Notes: generated by a model not told the origin, from the sequence alone. 64,000 nucleotides of DNA from Flavobacterium sp. CYK-55 (GCF_018413465.1 NZ_JAHCDK010000001.1:372001-436000); one strand, 5' to 3'. Shown: positions 1-9,257, numbered from the stretch's first letter. Numbers and translations are program-made.

Positions 1-2
1 GT

Positions 3-398
3 TCAACAGTGGCAAACGGTCAAATAGATTTAGAAGTACGCACCCGGTTTTTAGAAGACTACAGCAACCTTAAGTTGGTCGTTTATTTACTTGAAGATCA
101 TTTGTTGTACAACCAACGTAATTATATTACTGAACTATATGGTGGTTTGCCGGTGATTCCAAATTTTGAACACAACCACGTACTCAGGGCTTCATTGACC
201 AATATTGTAGGTGAACCTTTAGAAGGAACAAACCGAAACGCAACCGTCATCCGAAATTTTAGTATTCCGGTTCCAGGCAATATTGCCAACGCAAACAACA
301 TCAGTTTTGTGGCTTTTGTTACCGACGCCAACAATGCAGCGCTCAATGCCCGAGCATCTGTGGCCAACGAAGATCAAAACTTCCAAGAAAATCCATAA
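3..398 (+). CDS. Omp28-like outer membrane protein, C-terminal part (5' end outside window)
   Basis: The open frame runs in from the left window edge, so only about 131 C-terminal residues are present. The fragment resembles the C-terminal half of the Omp28 family of Bacteroidetes outer membrane lipoproteins: an alternating-hydrophobic stretch (LVVYLLEDHL) followed by the HNHVLR block and a beta-rich tail. The GTG at position 9 could be read as a start, but in-frame codons continue upstream without a stop, so this is a truncated view of a longer gene. A hairpin with a T-tract follows the stop. Family assignment is from remembered sequence pattern; the function of Omp28 proteins is not established beyond surface or outer membrane location. 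Confidence 0.65.
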   Translation, partial: STVANGQIDLEVRTRFLEDYSNLKLVVYLLEDHLLYNQRNYITELYGGLPVIPNFEHNHVLRASLTNIVGEPLEGTNRNATVIRNFSIPVPGNIANANNISFVAFVTDANNAALNARASVANEDQNFQENP

Positions 399-403
399 AA
401 TTA

Positions 404-428
404 AAGTTGCTTCGGCAGCTTTTTTTGT
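404..428 (+). terminator. Rho-independent terminator after the Omp28-like gene
   Basis: A 7-bp stem (AAGTTGC/GCAGCTT, one G-T pair) with a TTCG tetraloop is followed directly by a run of seven T. It lies 6 bases after the stop codon. Confidence 0.8.
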
Positions 429-490
429 TTTTGCGCTGAATTGACGTCATGGTTTTCTTTTTGAAATCAAATCTGTCTCAATTAAAACCT

Positions 491-498
491 TATTTTTG
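491..498 (+). promoter_or_regulatory. Candidate -7 element upstream of queD
   Basis: TATTTTTG matches the Bacteroidetes -7 consensus TAnnTTTG and sits 18 bases before the queD ATG. The nearest upstream TTG (461-463) is 27 bases away, longer than usual, so only the -7 element is supported. Confidence 0.35.
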
Positions 499-515
499 TG
501 CGGTAAAATGCGCGT

Positions 516-968
516 ATGAATACCATTAGAATCACCAAACAATTTAGTTTTGAAACCGGTCATGCACTCTTTGGCTATGACGGAAAATGCAAAAACGTTC
601 ACGGCCACAGTTATAAATTGTCGGTTACGGTGATTGGCCATCCTATTACAGATACTTCAAACGTAAAATACGGAATGGTGATTGACTTTTCAGATTTAAA
701 AAAAATTGTCAAAGAAGAAATTGTCGATTTGTTTGATCACGCTACTGTTTTTAACCAAAACACGCCTCATATTGAACTCGCTGCAGAACTCAAACAGCGT
801 GGACACCACGTTATTTTGGTTGACTATCAGCCTACCAGCGAAAATATGGTGATTGATTTTGCACAAAAAATCCAAAGTCGATTACCTGAGAACATCGCTT
901 TGTTTTCATTAAAACTTCAGGAAACCGAATCGTCTTATGCCGAATGGTATGCCTCTGACAATTTATAA
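516..968 (+). CDS. queD: 6-carboxytetrahydropterin synthase (QueD / PTPS family)
   Basis: A 150-residue member of the 6-pyruvoyl-tetrahydropterin synthase family. In bacteria this enzyme converts dihydroneopterin triphosphate to 6-carboxy-tetrahydropterin, an early step of queuosine (7-deazaguanine) biosynthesis. Visible family marks are the zinc-ligand histidines His16, His29 and His31 (the latter two in the VHGH motif), the nucleophilic Cys25 in GKCKNVHGH, and the late LQET segment that carries the catalytic Glu. Length is usual for the family. The gene is two bases upstream of lpxH and probably cotranscribed with it. A pterin-metabolism role other than queuosine is possible, since PTPS paralogues share these motifs. 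Confidence 0.85.
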   Translation: MNTIRITKQFSFETGHALFGYDGKCKNVHGHSYKLSVTVIGHPITDTSNVKYGMVIDFSDLKKIVKEEIVDLFDHATVFNQNTPHIELAAELKQRGHHVILVDYQPTSENMVIDFAQKIQSRLPENIALFSLKLQETESSYAEWYASDNL

Positions 969-970
969 AG

Positions 971-1735
971 ATGAACCTCGCTCCCAGCCAAAAAGTATAT
1001 TTCGCTTCTGACCAACACTTTGGTGCGCCCACGCGCGCGCTGAGTTTGCCCAGAGAACAGAAATTCTTGCGCTGGCTGGATGAAATAAAACAAGATGCTG
1101 CCGTGCTTTTTTTGGTCGGCGATTTGTTTGATTTTTGGTTCGAATATCAAACCGTTGTGCCCAAAGGCTTTGTGCGCATCCTCGGGAAATTGGCCGAAAT
1201 GCGCGACAGCGGCATCGAAATTTACTTTTTTGTAGGCAACCACGATTTGTGGATGGACGATTATTTTGAGCAAGAATTGGGTATTCCGGTGTATCGCGAC
1301 AACCGCGAATTTAAGTTCAATTCAAAACGTTTCCTCATCGGTCACGGCGACGGAAAAGGCCCAGGCGACAAAGGATACAAACGCATGAAAAAAGTATTCA
1401 CGCATCCGGTTTCTAAATGGTTGTATCGTTGGTTGCATCCGGATATCGGCGTAAAACTGGCGCAATATTTATCGGTTAAAAACAAACTCATTTCAGGTGA
1501 AGCCGATGTGACGTTTTTAGGCGAAGAAAACGAATGGCTCATTCAATATGCCAAACGCAAACTCCAAGACGAGCACTACGATTATTTAGTTTTTGGCCAC
1601 CGTCATTTACCGATGCAAATCAATGTTAGTGAGCATGCTCAATACATCAATCTCGGTGACTGGATTGGTTATTTTACGTATGGCGTGTTTGACGGCGAAC
1701 AATTCGAACTCAAAAAATTCGAATCAATCGAGTGA
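971..1735 (+). CDS. lpxH: UDP-2,3-diacylglucosamine diphosphatase (LpxH-like)
   Basis: Metallophosphoesterase of 254 residues that hydrolyses UDP-2,3-diacylglucosamine to lipid X in lipid A synthesis, acting at the cytoplasmic face of the inner membrane. The binuclear-metal motifs are all present in order: DxH (Asp14-Gln-His16), GDLFD near residue 50, GNHD near residue 91, an internal GHGDG block and GHRH near residue 210. The gene starts two bases after queD and its last 12 bases overlap the convergent MFS gene. Bacteroidetes have LpxH-like enzymes of this length; a related phosphoesterase specificity cannot be excluded from sequence alone. Confidence 0.85.
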   Translation: MNLAPSQKVYFASDQHFGAPTRALSLPREQKFLRWLDEIKQDAAVLFLVGDLFDFWFEYQTVVPKGFVRILGKLAEMRDSGIEIYFFVGNHDLWMDDYFEQELGIPVYRDNREFKFNSKRFLIGHGDGKGPGDKGYKRMKKVFTHPVSKWLYRWLHPDIGVKLAQYLSVKNKLISGEADVTFLGEENEWLIQYAKRKLQDEHYDYLVFGHRHLPMQINVSEHAQYINLGDWIGYFTYGVFDGEQFELKKFESIE

Positions 1736-2983
1736 TTCTTCACTTCGGTGAATATCCAATTTTCTAAACGACGGCGACAACCAACCGGTTAAGGTAACGG
1801 TGAGCAAAGTCATGGTTCCGCCAAAAATCACGGCCGGAACAGTTCCCATCAATTTTGCGGTTAGTCCGCTTTCAAAAGCGCCGAGTTCGTTAGATGATCC
1901 CACAAAAATCGAATTGACCGAAGCTACGCGACCGCGCATATGATCGGGCGTTTGCATTTGCAAAATAGTTTGGCGAATGACCACTGAAACACCGTCAAAA
2001 ATTCCGCTGAAAAACATCGCCAAAACCGAAACCCAAAACCAGCGCGAAAGCCCAAAAACAATGATGCAAACCCCAAATAAGAAAACCGCCGAAAGCAATT
2101 TCATCCCGGCATTTTTATTCATTGGAATGTAAGCCGCCAACACCATCGTAATGAATGAACCTACAGCCGGGGCAGCGCGCAACAAACCAAAGCCTTCAGA
2201 TCCAACTTTGAGAATGTCTTGCGCAAAAATGGGTAAAAGCGCCATCGCACCGCCAAAAAGCACGGCAATCATATCCAACGAAATAGCACTGAGTATTGTT
2301 TTATTTCCGAATACAAAACGCACACCTTCTTGAAGGCTTTGCATCATAGGTTCGCCAATTTTCGGGTTGAGAATGGGTTTTTTTTCTATGCGTGAAAGCA
2401 ACAACAATGCGCTGACAGCCAAAACCAAAATCAAACACATTGACCAATGAATTCCGATGATGCCAATGGCAAAACCGCCCACCGCCGGACCGGAAACTGC
2501 GGCTATTTGCCAAACTGAACTGCTCCAAGTAGATGCGTTCGGATATGTTTTTTTAGGAACCAAAAGCGCCATCAGCGAAAAAACCGTCGGCGTGATAAAC
2601 GAACGAACCAATCCGCCCAGAAAAACCAGTGCATAAACCGTATACAAAACAGTGCTTACGGTCAGCGATTTTTGAATTTCGGGCAACGTAATCAAGAACA
2701 TGCCCAAACTCACCAGTGAAAAACCCGCGATGCATTTGGCCAGCAAACCTTTTTTTTCACTTTGATCAACGATATGCCCGGCAAAAAGCGCCATGCTAAC
2801 GGCCGGAATAATTTCCATAAGACCAATCACACCGAGTGAAAGCGGATCTTTGGTCAAACTATACACTTGCCATTCAATAACAACAAATTGCATGGTCCAG
2901 GCAAACACCAAGGCAAAACGCATGAGTAAAAACCAATTAAACTCGGGGTGCCGAAGCGCTTCATACGGATCGTTATTCTTCAT
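1724..2983 (-). CDS. MFS transporter (EntS-like, MFS_3 type)
   Basis: A 419-residue integral membrane protein with about twelve hydrophobic segments and the major facilitator pattern, including a loop-2/3 segment (GHIVDQSEKKG) that matches the family motif between TM2 and TM3. It resembles the enterobactin-exporter-like branch of MFS, which in Bacteroidetes is usually of unknown substrate. Its ATG overlaps the last 11 bases of recJ on the same strand, which suggests translational coupling, and its 3' end overlaps lpxH by 12 bases tail to tail. Export of a small molecule is the family role; the substrate is not predictable here. Confidence 0.8.
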   Translation of the reverse strand: MKNNDPYEALRHPEFNWFLLMRFALVFAWTMQFVVIEWQVYSLTKDPLSLGVIGLMEIIPAVSMALFAGHIVDQSEKKGLLAKCIAGFSLVSLGMFLITLPEIQKSLTVSTVLYTVYALVFLGGLVRSFITPTVFSLMALLVPKKTYPNASTWSSSVWQIAAVSGPAVGGFAIGIIGIHWSMCLILVLAVSALLLLSRIEKKPILNPKIGEPMMQSLQEGVRFVFGNKTILSAISLDMIAVLFGGAMALLPIFAQDILKVGSEGFGLLRAAPAVGSFITMVLAAYIPMNKNAGMKLLSAVFLFGVCIIVFGLSRWFWVSVLAMFFSGIFDGVSVVIRQTILQMQTPDHMRGRVASVNSIFVGSSNELGAFESGLTAKLMGTVPAVIFGGTMTLLTVTLTGWLSPSFRKLDIHRSEESLD

Positions 2984-4670
2984 GTTTGATATCTTTGATG
3001 CGCAACTGCAAACTCACTTGTCCGTTGAACTCATTTTCGTCAATGCAATATACCGCTTGAAACGGTTGTTTGTTTTCTGTCAGCGGAAGTTTTTCACCCA
3101 AACCAAAGCCCACCGCACCAAAAGCAGGCGAACCATTTTGTTTGACAAACATACGTAAATGGCTTTCATCACGGCCAATTTTCTTGGCTTGACCGCTATC
3201 AGTCAGTGAACGGCTCAAAAAAACGGGGGTTCTGTTTTGCGGACCAAACGGTTCAAACTGCTGTAAAATCCTGAACAATTTTGGCGTTATCTCATCTAGA
3301 TTGATTTCTAAATCAACTTCTATTTCAGGTTCGCGCATTTCAGGCAAAATCGTTTTTTGAACCTCAGACTCAAAGGCTTCTTTAAAAGCTTCGTAATTTT
3401 CTTCAAGCAATGTCATTCCGGCGGCATACATATGACCTCCAAATTGCTCGAGATGTGCGCTACAAGCTTCAAGCGCCTGGTATAAATCGAAGTCTTTAAC
3501 CGAGCGCGCCGAGGCAGCCAATTTGTCACCGCTTTGCGTAAAAACAATCGTCGGGCGGTAATAGGTTTCGGTAAGTCGTGAAGCTACAATCCCAATAACA
3601 CCCTTGTGCCAATTGGGGTTATATACAACCGATGTGTACTTGTCTTGTTCTTGATTCTGCTCAATTTGCAACAAGGCTTCTGCGGTGATTTGCTGATCGA
3701 GTTCTTTGCGGTCAGCGTTGTGTTTTTCAATTTCAGAAGCAAAAAACTCGGCTTGATCTATATCGTATTCTGTGAGTAAAGCTACGGCTTCATTGCCGTG
3801 TTTGATGCGCCCCGCCGCATTGATTCTGGGCGCTATAACAAAAACGACATCGGTAATGGTGAGTTTCTTTTTTTTGAGATTTTGCGTCATGGCTTTGATG
3901 CCCGGTCGCGGATGACTGTTGATGACTTCTAAACCCAATTTGGCCAAAATACGGTTCTCATCTGTCATCGGAACAATATCAGCCGCAATAGCCGTTGCTA
4001 CCAAATCTAAATAAGGTCTGAGTTCTTGAACCGATTCGCCTTGTTGCTGTGCTAAAGCTTGCACGAGTTTAAAGCCAACGCCACAACCGCATAATTCATC
4101 ATACGGATAGGTGCAATCTTCGCGCTTGGGGTTGAGCACCGCCACCGCTTTGGGGATTTCAGCACCGGGTTTGTGGTGATCGCAAATAATAAAATCAATG
4201 TTGCGCTCAGCAGCGTATGCCACATGATCAATCGATTTAATTCCGCAATCGAGTGCAATAATCAACGAACAATCATTGTCATCAGCATAATCAATTCCTT
4301 GGTAAGAAATACCATAACCTTCAGCGTACCGATCCGGAATATAAGTATCTACAAGGGTTGTTCGGGTTTTAAGATAAGACGACATCAGCGCTACCGCGGT
4401 GGTTCCGTCAACATCGTAATCGCCAAAAACCAAGATGTTTTCTCCGGATTCAATAGCGCGTTCCATGCGAGCCACGGCCAAATCCATATCTTTCATCAAA
4501 AAAGGATCGTGCAAATCTGACCAATCGGGTCTAAAAAATACTCGGGCTTGTTCGTAGGTTTGAATGCCGCGTTGCAACAAGAGCGTTGCGGTAATCGTGT
4601 CAACATTGAGAGCCGACTTAAGGGCTTCAATTTGTTTGGGTTCGGGTGGGTTTTGAAGTGTCCAGCGCAT
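2973..4670 (-). CDS. recJ: Single-stranded-DNA-specific 5'-3' exonuclease RecJ
   Basis: A 565-residue DHH-superfamily nuclease involved in recombination and base-excision/mismatch repair. Motif I (FGDYDVDGT) lies at residues 82-90, the ALDCG motif at 139-143, the DHH triad at 164-166 and the DHHA1 GGH motif at 411-413, followed by the OB-like C-terminal domain. Length is typical (E. coli RecJ 577). The MFS transporter gene begins inside its last codons. About 130 bases separate its start from the divergent adenine deaminase gene, so the two share an upstream region. Confidence 0.95.
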   Translation of the reverse strand: MRWTLQNPPEPKQIEALKSALNVDTITATLLLQRGIQTYEQARVFFRPDWSDLHDPFLMKDMDLAVARMERAIESGENILVFGDYDVDGTTAVALMSSYLKTRTTLVDTYIPDRYAEGYGISYQGIDYADDNDCSLIIALDCGIKSIDHVAYAAERNIDFIICDHHKPGAEIPKAVAVLNPKREDCTYPYDELCGCGVGFKLVQALAQQQGESVQELRPYLDLVATAIAADIVPMTDENRILAKLGLEVINSHPRPGIKAMTQNLKKKKLTITDVVFVIAPRINAAGRIKHGNEAVALLTEYDIDQAEFFASEIEKHNADRKELDQQITAEALLQIEQNQEQDKYTSVVYNPNWHKGVIGIVASRLTETYYRPTIVFTQSGDKLAASARSVKDFDLYQALEACSAHLEQFGGHMYAAGMTLLEENYEAFKEAFESEVQKTILPEMREPEIEVDLEINLDEITPKLFRILQQFEPFGPQNRTPVFLSRSLTDSGQAKKIGRDESHLRMFVKQNGSPAFGAVGFGLGEKLPLTENKQPFQAVYCIDENEFNGQVSLQLRIKDIKHEE

Positions 4671-4800
4671 AAAAATTTTGTTTGGTTGATATGTAATTTT
4701 AAAATTAGATCAAAGTTAGAAAAAAAACACCGTCAGAATAGCCCGCAGCACAATTCGAATTTGAAAAATAATTCGTTACTTCGGGTCAAATTATTACTCT

Positions 4801-6423
4801 ATGCAAATTCAAGGTCAAATTGTCGATATAAAAGCACGCCGCATTTTTAGTGGTATGGTTACGGTTGAAAACGGGAAAATAACTGCTGTTGAACCGCAAA
4901 ATCATTCGGTTCAAAATTTCATCATGCCCGGTTTTGTCGATGCTCATATTCATATTGAAAGTTCGATGTTGGTACCTTCAGAATTTGCGCGTTTGGCCGT
5001 TTTACACGGAACCGTAGCAACGATTTCAGATCCGCATGAGATTGCCAATGTTTTGGGCATTGAAGGCGTGCATTATATGATTGAAAACGGACAGAAAGTA
5101 CCGCTTAAATTTCACTTTGGCGCTCCGTCGTGTGTTCCGGCTACGGCTTTTGAAACCGCTGGAGCCACCATTGATGCAGACGGAATCAAAGAACTCATGG
5201 CGCATCCGGAGATTTATTACTTGGCCGAGATGATGAACTATCCGGGCGTTTTATTTGACGACCCAGAAGTACTCAAAAAAATAGAGTGGGCCAAACATTT
5301 CAACAAGCCTATTGACGGACATGCTCCGGGTTTACGCGGTGAGGCCGTTCAGAAATACATCGCCGCGGGCATCAGTACCGATCACGAGTGTTTTACGTAT
5401 GACGAGGCGCTCGAGAAATTACAACGCGGCATGAAAGTGCTGGTGCGCGAAGGCAGCGCGGCCAAGAATTTTGAAGCGCTGATTGATTTGCTTCCGGAGC
5501 ATTATGAAAACATGATGTTTTGTTCAGATGACAAACATCCGGATGATTTAATCGTGAGCCACATCAATGCTTTGTGCGCCAGAGCCGTGGCCAAAGGCAT
5601 GGATTTATATCAAGTTTTACAGGCTGCTTGCCTGAATCCGGTGGCACATTACAACATGAACGTTGGTGTGTTGCGAGCGGGTGATCCGGCCGATTTTATT
5701 GTGGTGGAAGATTTAAAAAACTTCCGCGTTTTGCAAACCTATATTGATGGGCGTTTGGTAGCCGATGGCGGAAAATCGCTCATTGAGCCGATTGCTTTTG
5801 ACACACCCAACAACTTTAATACTTCGCCCAAAAAAGCCGAAGATTTTGCGCTGACCGCTACCTCAGATTCCATCAGAGTGATTGAGGCTTTAGACGGGCA
5901 GCTCATTACCAATGAAATCATTTGCAAATCAAGAGTGGTGAGCGGAAAACATGAAATTGACATATCAAATGACTTGCTCAAAATAACCGTAGTCAACCGA
6001 TATCAAAACGCAGCACCTGCGGTGGCTTTTATCAAAAACTTCGGGCTTAAAAAAGGCGCCATTGCCAGTTCGGTAGCGCATGATTGTCATAACATTGTGG
6101 CAGTGGGCACTTCAGACGAAGAAATTTGTCGCGCCGTGAATACTTTGATTCAAAATACGGGCGGTGTTTGTGCCGTTGACGGTGAAAAAGTTTTGTCATT
6201 GGCTTTGCCGGTGGCCGGAATCATGAGCGATCAAGACGGCTGGGAAACCGGACGTTTGTATCAAGAAATTGATGCGATGGCCAAAGAACTCGGCAGCGGT
6301 TTGCGTGCGCCTTTTATGACGCTTTCTTTTATGGCTTTGCTGGTGATTCCGGATTTGAAACTTTCTGACTTGGGTTTATTCAGCGGAAAACAATTTGTCT
6401 TTACCGGATTAGATGTAGCGTAA
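4801..6423 (+). CDS. ade: Adenine deaminase
   Basis: A 540-residue amidohydrolase that deaminates adenine to hypoxanthine in purine salvage. The N-terminal metal-binding signature [12 protein letters not shown] is at about residues 43-54, followed by the DPHEIANV block near 80-90 and the family-specific segment GHAPGLRG near 174. The C-terminal adenine deaminase domain ([12 protein letters not shown]) is also intact. The ATG at 4801 gives the usual N-terminus. The gene stands alone between divergent recJ and convergent rsmI; a GC-rich repeat element fills the gap after it. Confidence 0.93.
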   Translation: MQIQGQIVDIKARRIFSGMVTVENGKITAVEPQNHSVQNFIMPGFVDAHIHIESSMLVPSEFARLAVLHGTVATISDPHEIANVLGIEGVHYMIENGQKVPLKFHFGAPSCVPATAFETAGATIDADGIKELMAHPEIYYLAEMMNYPGVLFDDPEVLKKIEWAKHFNKPIDGHAPGLRGEAVQKYIAAGISTDHECFTYDEALEKLQRGMKVLVREGSAAKNFEALIDLLPEHYENMMFCSDDKHPDDLIVSHINALCARAVAKGMDLYQVLQAACLNPVAHYNMNVGVLRAGDPADFIVVEDLKNFRVLQTYIDGRLVADGGKSLIEPIAFDTPNNFNTSPKKAEDFALTATSDSIRVIEALDGQLITNEIICKSRVVSGKHEIDISNDLLKITVVNRYQNAAPAVAFIKNFGLKKGAIASSVAHDCHNIVAVGTSDEEICRAVNTLIQNTGGVCAVDGEKVLSLALPVAGIMSDQDGWETGRLYQEIDAMAKELGSGLRAPFMTLSFMALLVIPDLKLSDLGLFSGKQFVFTGLDVA

Positions 6424-6431
6424 ACGCTTTT

Positions 6432-6546
6432 GCGTGAGGGATGGTAGCTTTGTTTGAGCTCTTGAGGGCCGGATGATTTTGCTATGCCGAAAAAGTTTTG
6501 CGCCCGAAAAGCGAGTGCGTACAGCCCGACCCGCAGGGGCACGCCC
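6432..6546. repeat. Flavobacterial intergenic repeat element, copy 1
   Basis: The segment starts GCGTGAGGG and ends CGACCCGCAGGGGCACGCCC, the same end blocks as the element at 32240-32336 and, in opposite orientation and diverged, at 31042-31103. It is much more GC-rich than its surroundings and fills the whole gap between convergent ade and rsmI, touching the rsmI stop codon. From memory, similar modular elements occur in many copies in Flavobacterium genomes. It may act as a bidirectional terminator or be a non-autonomous mobile repeat; neither is shown here. Confidence 0.6.
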
Positions 6547-7220
6547 TAAGATTTTTTACCCGCAACACACATAACGATTTCGCCTTTGGGCGGTTTGGCC
6601 TCGAAATGTTTGAGTACTTCTTGAGCCGTTCCGCGCAGGTTTTCTTCGTGCAGTTTAGACAATTCGCGCGACACGCAAAGCAGTCGGTCGGGGCCAAAAT
6701 ACTGAACCACCTCAGCCAAAGTTTTAATGAGTTTGTGTGGTGACACATAGAAAATCATGGTACGCGTTTCTTCGGCGAGTGCTAAATAACGCGTTTGTCG
6801 GCCTTTTTTCTCAGGCAAAAATCCTTCAAAAACAAAACGATCATTGGGAAGCGCGCTGTTGACCAGTGCCGGAACAAAAGCTGTGGCGCCGGGTAAACAT
6901 TCAACGGCTATGCCTTGCTCAACACAGGCGCGCGTGAGCAAAAAGCCCGGATCAGAAATGGCCGGAGTGCCCGCATCTGAAATCAGCGCAATGGTTTGTC
7001 CGGATTGTAAACGCGTAACGATTTGCTCAACGGTTTTGTGCTCGTTGTGCATGTGGTGGCTGTGCATTTGGGTAGAAATGTCAAAATGCTTGAGGAGTTT
7101 TCCGCTGGTTCGTGTGTCTTCGGCCAAAATCAAATCGGCTTCTTGAAGCACGCGAATGGCGCGAAAAGTCATGTCTTCAAGATTGCCGATGGGTGTCGGA
7201 ACGATGTAGAGTTTTGACAT
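6546..7220 (-). CDS. rsmI: 16S rRNA 2'-O-ribose C1402 methyltransferase RsmI
   Basis: A 224-residue tetrapyrrole-methylase-fold enzyme that uses S-adenosylmethionine to methylate the 2'-O of C1402 in 16S rRNA. The N-terminal signature LYIVPTPIGNLEDMTFRAI and the following LAEDTRTS are clear, as is the SAM-binding block ISDAGTPAISDPG near residue 82. It is shorter than E. coli RsmI (286 residues) because the small C-terminal domain is missing; this is common in Bacteroidetes. The gene lies downstream of an acidic coiled protein gene on the same strand, separated by a strong 11-bp inverted repeat. Confidence 0.93.
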   Translation of the reverse strand: MSKLYIVPTPIGNLEDMTFRAIRVLQEADLILAEDTRTSGKLLKHFDISTQMHSHHMHNEHKTVEQIVTRLQSGQTIALISDAGTPAISDPGFLLTRACVEQGIAVECLPGATAFVPALVNSALPNDRFVFEGFLPEKKGRQTRYLALAEETRTMIFYVSPHKLIKTLAEVVQYFGPDRLLCVSRELSKLHEENLRGTAQEVLKHFEAKPPKGEIVMCVAGKKS

Positions 7221-7241
7221 AAAATGCAGGTTTTAAAACAC

Positions 7242-7277
7242 AAATGCACGAACTTTTGGTGAATCATTCGTGCATTT
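7242..7277 (-). terminator. Perfect 11-bp inverted repeat between the acidic-protein gene and rsmI
   Basis: AAATGCACGAA at 7242-7252 pairs exactly with TTCGTGCATTT at 7267-7277 around a 14-base loop. It lies just after the stop of the acidic-protein gene and just before rsmI. The flanking T-rich bases make a terminator the simplest reading; the lack of a long T-run leaves a protein-binding dyad possible. Confidence 0.55.
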
Positions 7278-7297
7278 TGCGATATATTTTCTTTGGT

Positions 7298-8434
7298 TTA
7301 TGAGAATCTTTTTTCGACAATTTCCATAAAGCGTTCGGCGTATTCGTCTTTGCCTTCCCAGTTGTTATAATCGGGTTTGACCATGTTGTCGATAAAATCT
7401 TTGGCATCGGCAAAAGTGTCAAAGGTCATGAGTTGCGAGAGCACGCGGTTGTAATCTTCACTGCTGTTGGCAAACAAATGATTCATAAACGCAATGCGAT
7501 CGTTGAGCCCGATGATGATGCCTTTAGATAAACGATCGTTGAGTGATTGTCCTTCTTTGTTGATGGAAATCACCGGTGCATCGCTGTTATAACTGCGACT
7601 GATCGGAATTACCGACGACGGATCTGAAGCAAGCGGCGCTTCTTTGGCCAAATCTTCGGGTTTGACAAAAACCGGATCAGCATAATTCGGACCGAGTAAA
7701 TCGTCTAATGTAATCTGTTGCGAAGCGCTTTTAGTTTCTGATTTAATTTCAGGCTCTGGAGCTTCATCTTTGATGTCAAAAGTCAATTCAAAAGCAGGTT
7801 TGAAAGCATTATCTTCTTGAGGTGTTTCTTGTGCTTCAATAGAATCTCCGATGGTTTCTTCAATTAGTTCATCTGAGTCTTCAGATTGCTCTTCAAAAGA
7901 TTCGTCTTGAATTTCATCATCTTCAAGATCATCTGATTCTAGATGAAAAACGATTTTTTGTTCGTCAACCTCCGGTTCAGGTTCTTCAGCTGTCTTTTCT
8001 TCAGTTTCAGTATCCGGAGTTTCTTCATGTGCTGTTTCATCTGTCAATTCTGATTCGGCTTCAACCTCATCTTGATTTGAATCTTGGGTTTGTTCAACCG
8101 AAAGTTCGATGGTAACTTCTTCAGGTTCTTCTGCAATTGGCTCCGGAGTTGATTCAGCGACCGTTTCTAATTCAGGCTCAGGGGCAACTTCTGAAGCTTC
8201 AGGCACAACAACTTCGGGTTCAAAAACGGTTTCGGCTTGCAGTTTTTCTTCAACTTCAGTCAAACCAATGGTAGGTTTAACATCCGAGAAATGTTCTTCG
8301 GCAAAGCGCAAAACGGTGAGCTTTTCATACAGATTGCGGGTTTCCTGATGCAGTTGATTGAGGTCGGATTTGTTCTTGAGCTTTAAAATTCGGTGTGCAA
8401 TGCTTATCAACTCGGCTTCCAGCTGTTTTTTCAT
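7298..8434 (-). CDS. Acidic, low-complexity flavobacterial protein of unknown function
   Basis: A 378-residue cytoplasmic protein with three parts. Residues 1-65 form a charged predicted coiled coil (KNKSDLNQLHQETRNLYEKL). Residues 70-250 are extremely rich in Glu, Asp, Pro and Thr and look disordered. Residues 285-378 form a compact, conserved-looking C-terminal domain (LNDRIAFMNHLFANSSEDYNR followed by a segment ending in FMEIVEKRF). No signal peptide or enzyme motif is visible. I recall similar proteins next to rsmI or tdk in Flavobacterium, but no function. The high acidity could indicate a chaperone-like or nucleic-acid-mimic role; that is speculation. Confidence 0.75.
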   Translation of the reverse strand: MKKQLEAELISIAHRILKLKNKSDLNQLHQETRNLYEKLTVLRFAEEHFSDVKPTIGLTEVEEKLQAETVFEPEVVVPEASEVAPEPELETVAESTPEPIAEEPEEVTIELSVEQTQDSNQDEVEAESELTDETAHEETPDTETEEKTAEEPEPEVDEQKIVFHLESDDLEDDEIQDESFEEQSEDSDELIEETIGDSIEAQETPQEDNAFKPAFELTFDIKDEAPEPEIKSETKSASQQITLDDLLGPNYADPVFVKPEDLAKEAPLASDPSSVIPISRSYNSDAPVISINKEGQSLNDRLSKGIIIGLNDRIAFMNHLFANSSEDYNRVLSQLMTFDTFADAKDFIDNMVKPDYNNWEGKDEYAERFMEIVEKRFS

Positions 8435-8534
8435 AACTTTTTGGGTCCTTTTTGAAGAAGGTTAGTTTTATTTGAAGGGTTCGTTAGGTTGAGATTAAAT
8501 TGTCAAGGGCAAAGCAATTTTTGATAAATTTTTC

Positions 8535-8542
8535 TACATTTG
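8535..8542 (+). promoter_or_regulatory. Candidate -7 element upstream of tdk
   Basis: TACATTTG is an exact match to TAnnTTTG about 90 bases before the tdk start. No TTG lies at the usual 19-21 base distance, so the call is tentative. Confidence 0.35.
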
Positions 8543-8631
8543 ACAGCGGTGTAAATATACTAATTTTCGATTGGTATATGTATCATGTAAAGTAAAAAAA
8601 CTATTCATCTTTAGCGCAAGAAAAAAACATA

Positions 8632-9255
8632 ATGTTTCTCGAAAATACGGTCAATCACAAAGAACAATTCGGATGGATAGAAGTAATCTGCGGCTCGATG
8701 TTTTCGGGTAAAACCGAAGAGCTGATTCGCCGATTAAAACGCGCTCAATTTGCCAAACAAAAGGTTGAAATTTTCAAACCGGCCATTGACACGCGTTACC
8801 ACGACGAAATGGTGGTTTCGCACGACAGCAATGAAATTCGTTCTACACCGGTTCCGGCCGCAGCCAATATTGCTCTTTTGGCCCAAGGTTGTGATGTCGT
8901 GGGCATTGATGAGGCTCAGTTTTTTGACGATGAGATTGTTAAAATTTGCAATGATTTAGCCAATTCGGGCATTCGGGTAATTGTGGCCGGGCTCGACATG
9001 GATTTTAAAGGAAACCCGTTTGGACCCATGCCGGCACTGATGGCTACTGCCGAATATGTGACCAAAGTGCACGCCGTATGCACCCGCACCGGAAATTTGG
9101 CCAATTACAGCTACCGAAAAACCGACAATGACAGCTTGGTTTTGTTGGGCGAAACTGAAGAATACGAGCCTTTGAGCCGTGCGGCCTATTATCAAGCGAT
9201 GCGCAAAGGACAAGAACAACACCAAGAAGATCCAACAACTTCAAAAAAACAGTAA
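8632..9255 (+). CDS. tdk: Thymidine kinase (type II)
   Basis: A 207-residue type II thymidine kinase that phosphorylates thymidine with ATP in nucleotide salvage. The P-loop [11 protein letters not shown] is at residues 21-31, the Mg-binding DEAQFFD near residue 93, and the lasso region with NYSYRK near 157. The structural zinc site of the family normally has four Cys; here only Cys151 of CTRTG is seen and the later CR position reads SRAAY, so the zinc ribbon appears degenerate. I believe this is common in flavobacterial enzymes. Its stop is two bases before the murF-alr start candidate, implying an operon. Confidence 0.93.
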   Translation: MFLENTVNHKEQFGWIEVICGSMFSGKTEELIRRLKRAQFAKQKVEIFKPAIDTRYHDEMVVSHDSNEIRSTPVPAAANIALLAQGCDVVGIDEAQFFDDEIVKICNDLANSGIRVIVAGLDMDFKGNPFGPMPALMATAEYVTKVHAVCTRTGNLANYSYRKTDNDSLVLLGETEEYEPLSRAAYYQAMRKGQEQHQEDPTTSKKQ

Positions 9256-9257
9256 CC

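Noticed and set aside
935..1273. 112-codon frame opposite queD/lpxH
   Set aside because: Antisense shadow; lpxH motifs on the plus strand account for the DNA.
8632..9255. Thymidine kinase as a broken gene because zinc cysteines are missing
   Set aside because: The frame, P-loop and catalytic blocks are intact, and I believe flavobacterial thymidine kinases commonly lack those Cys.
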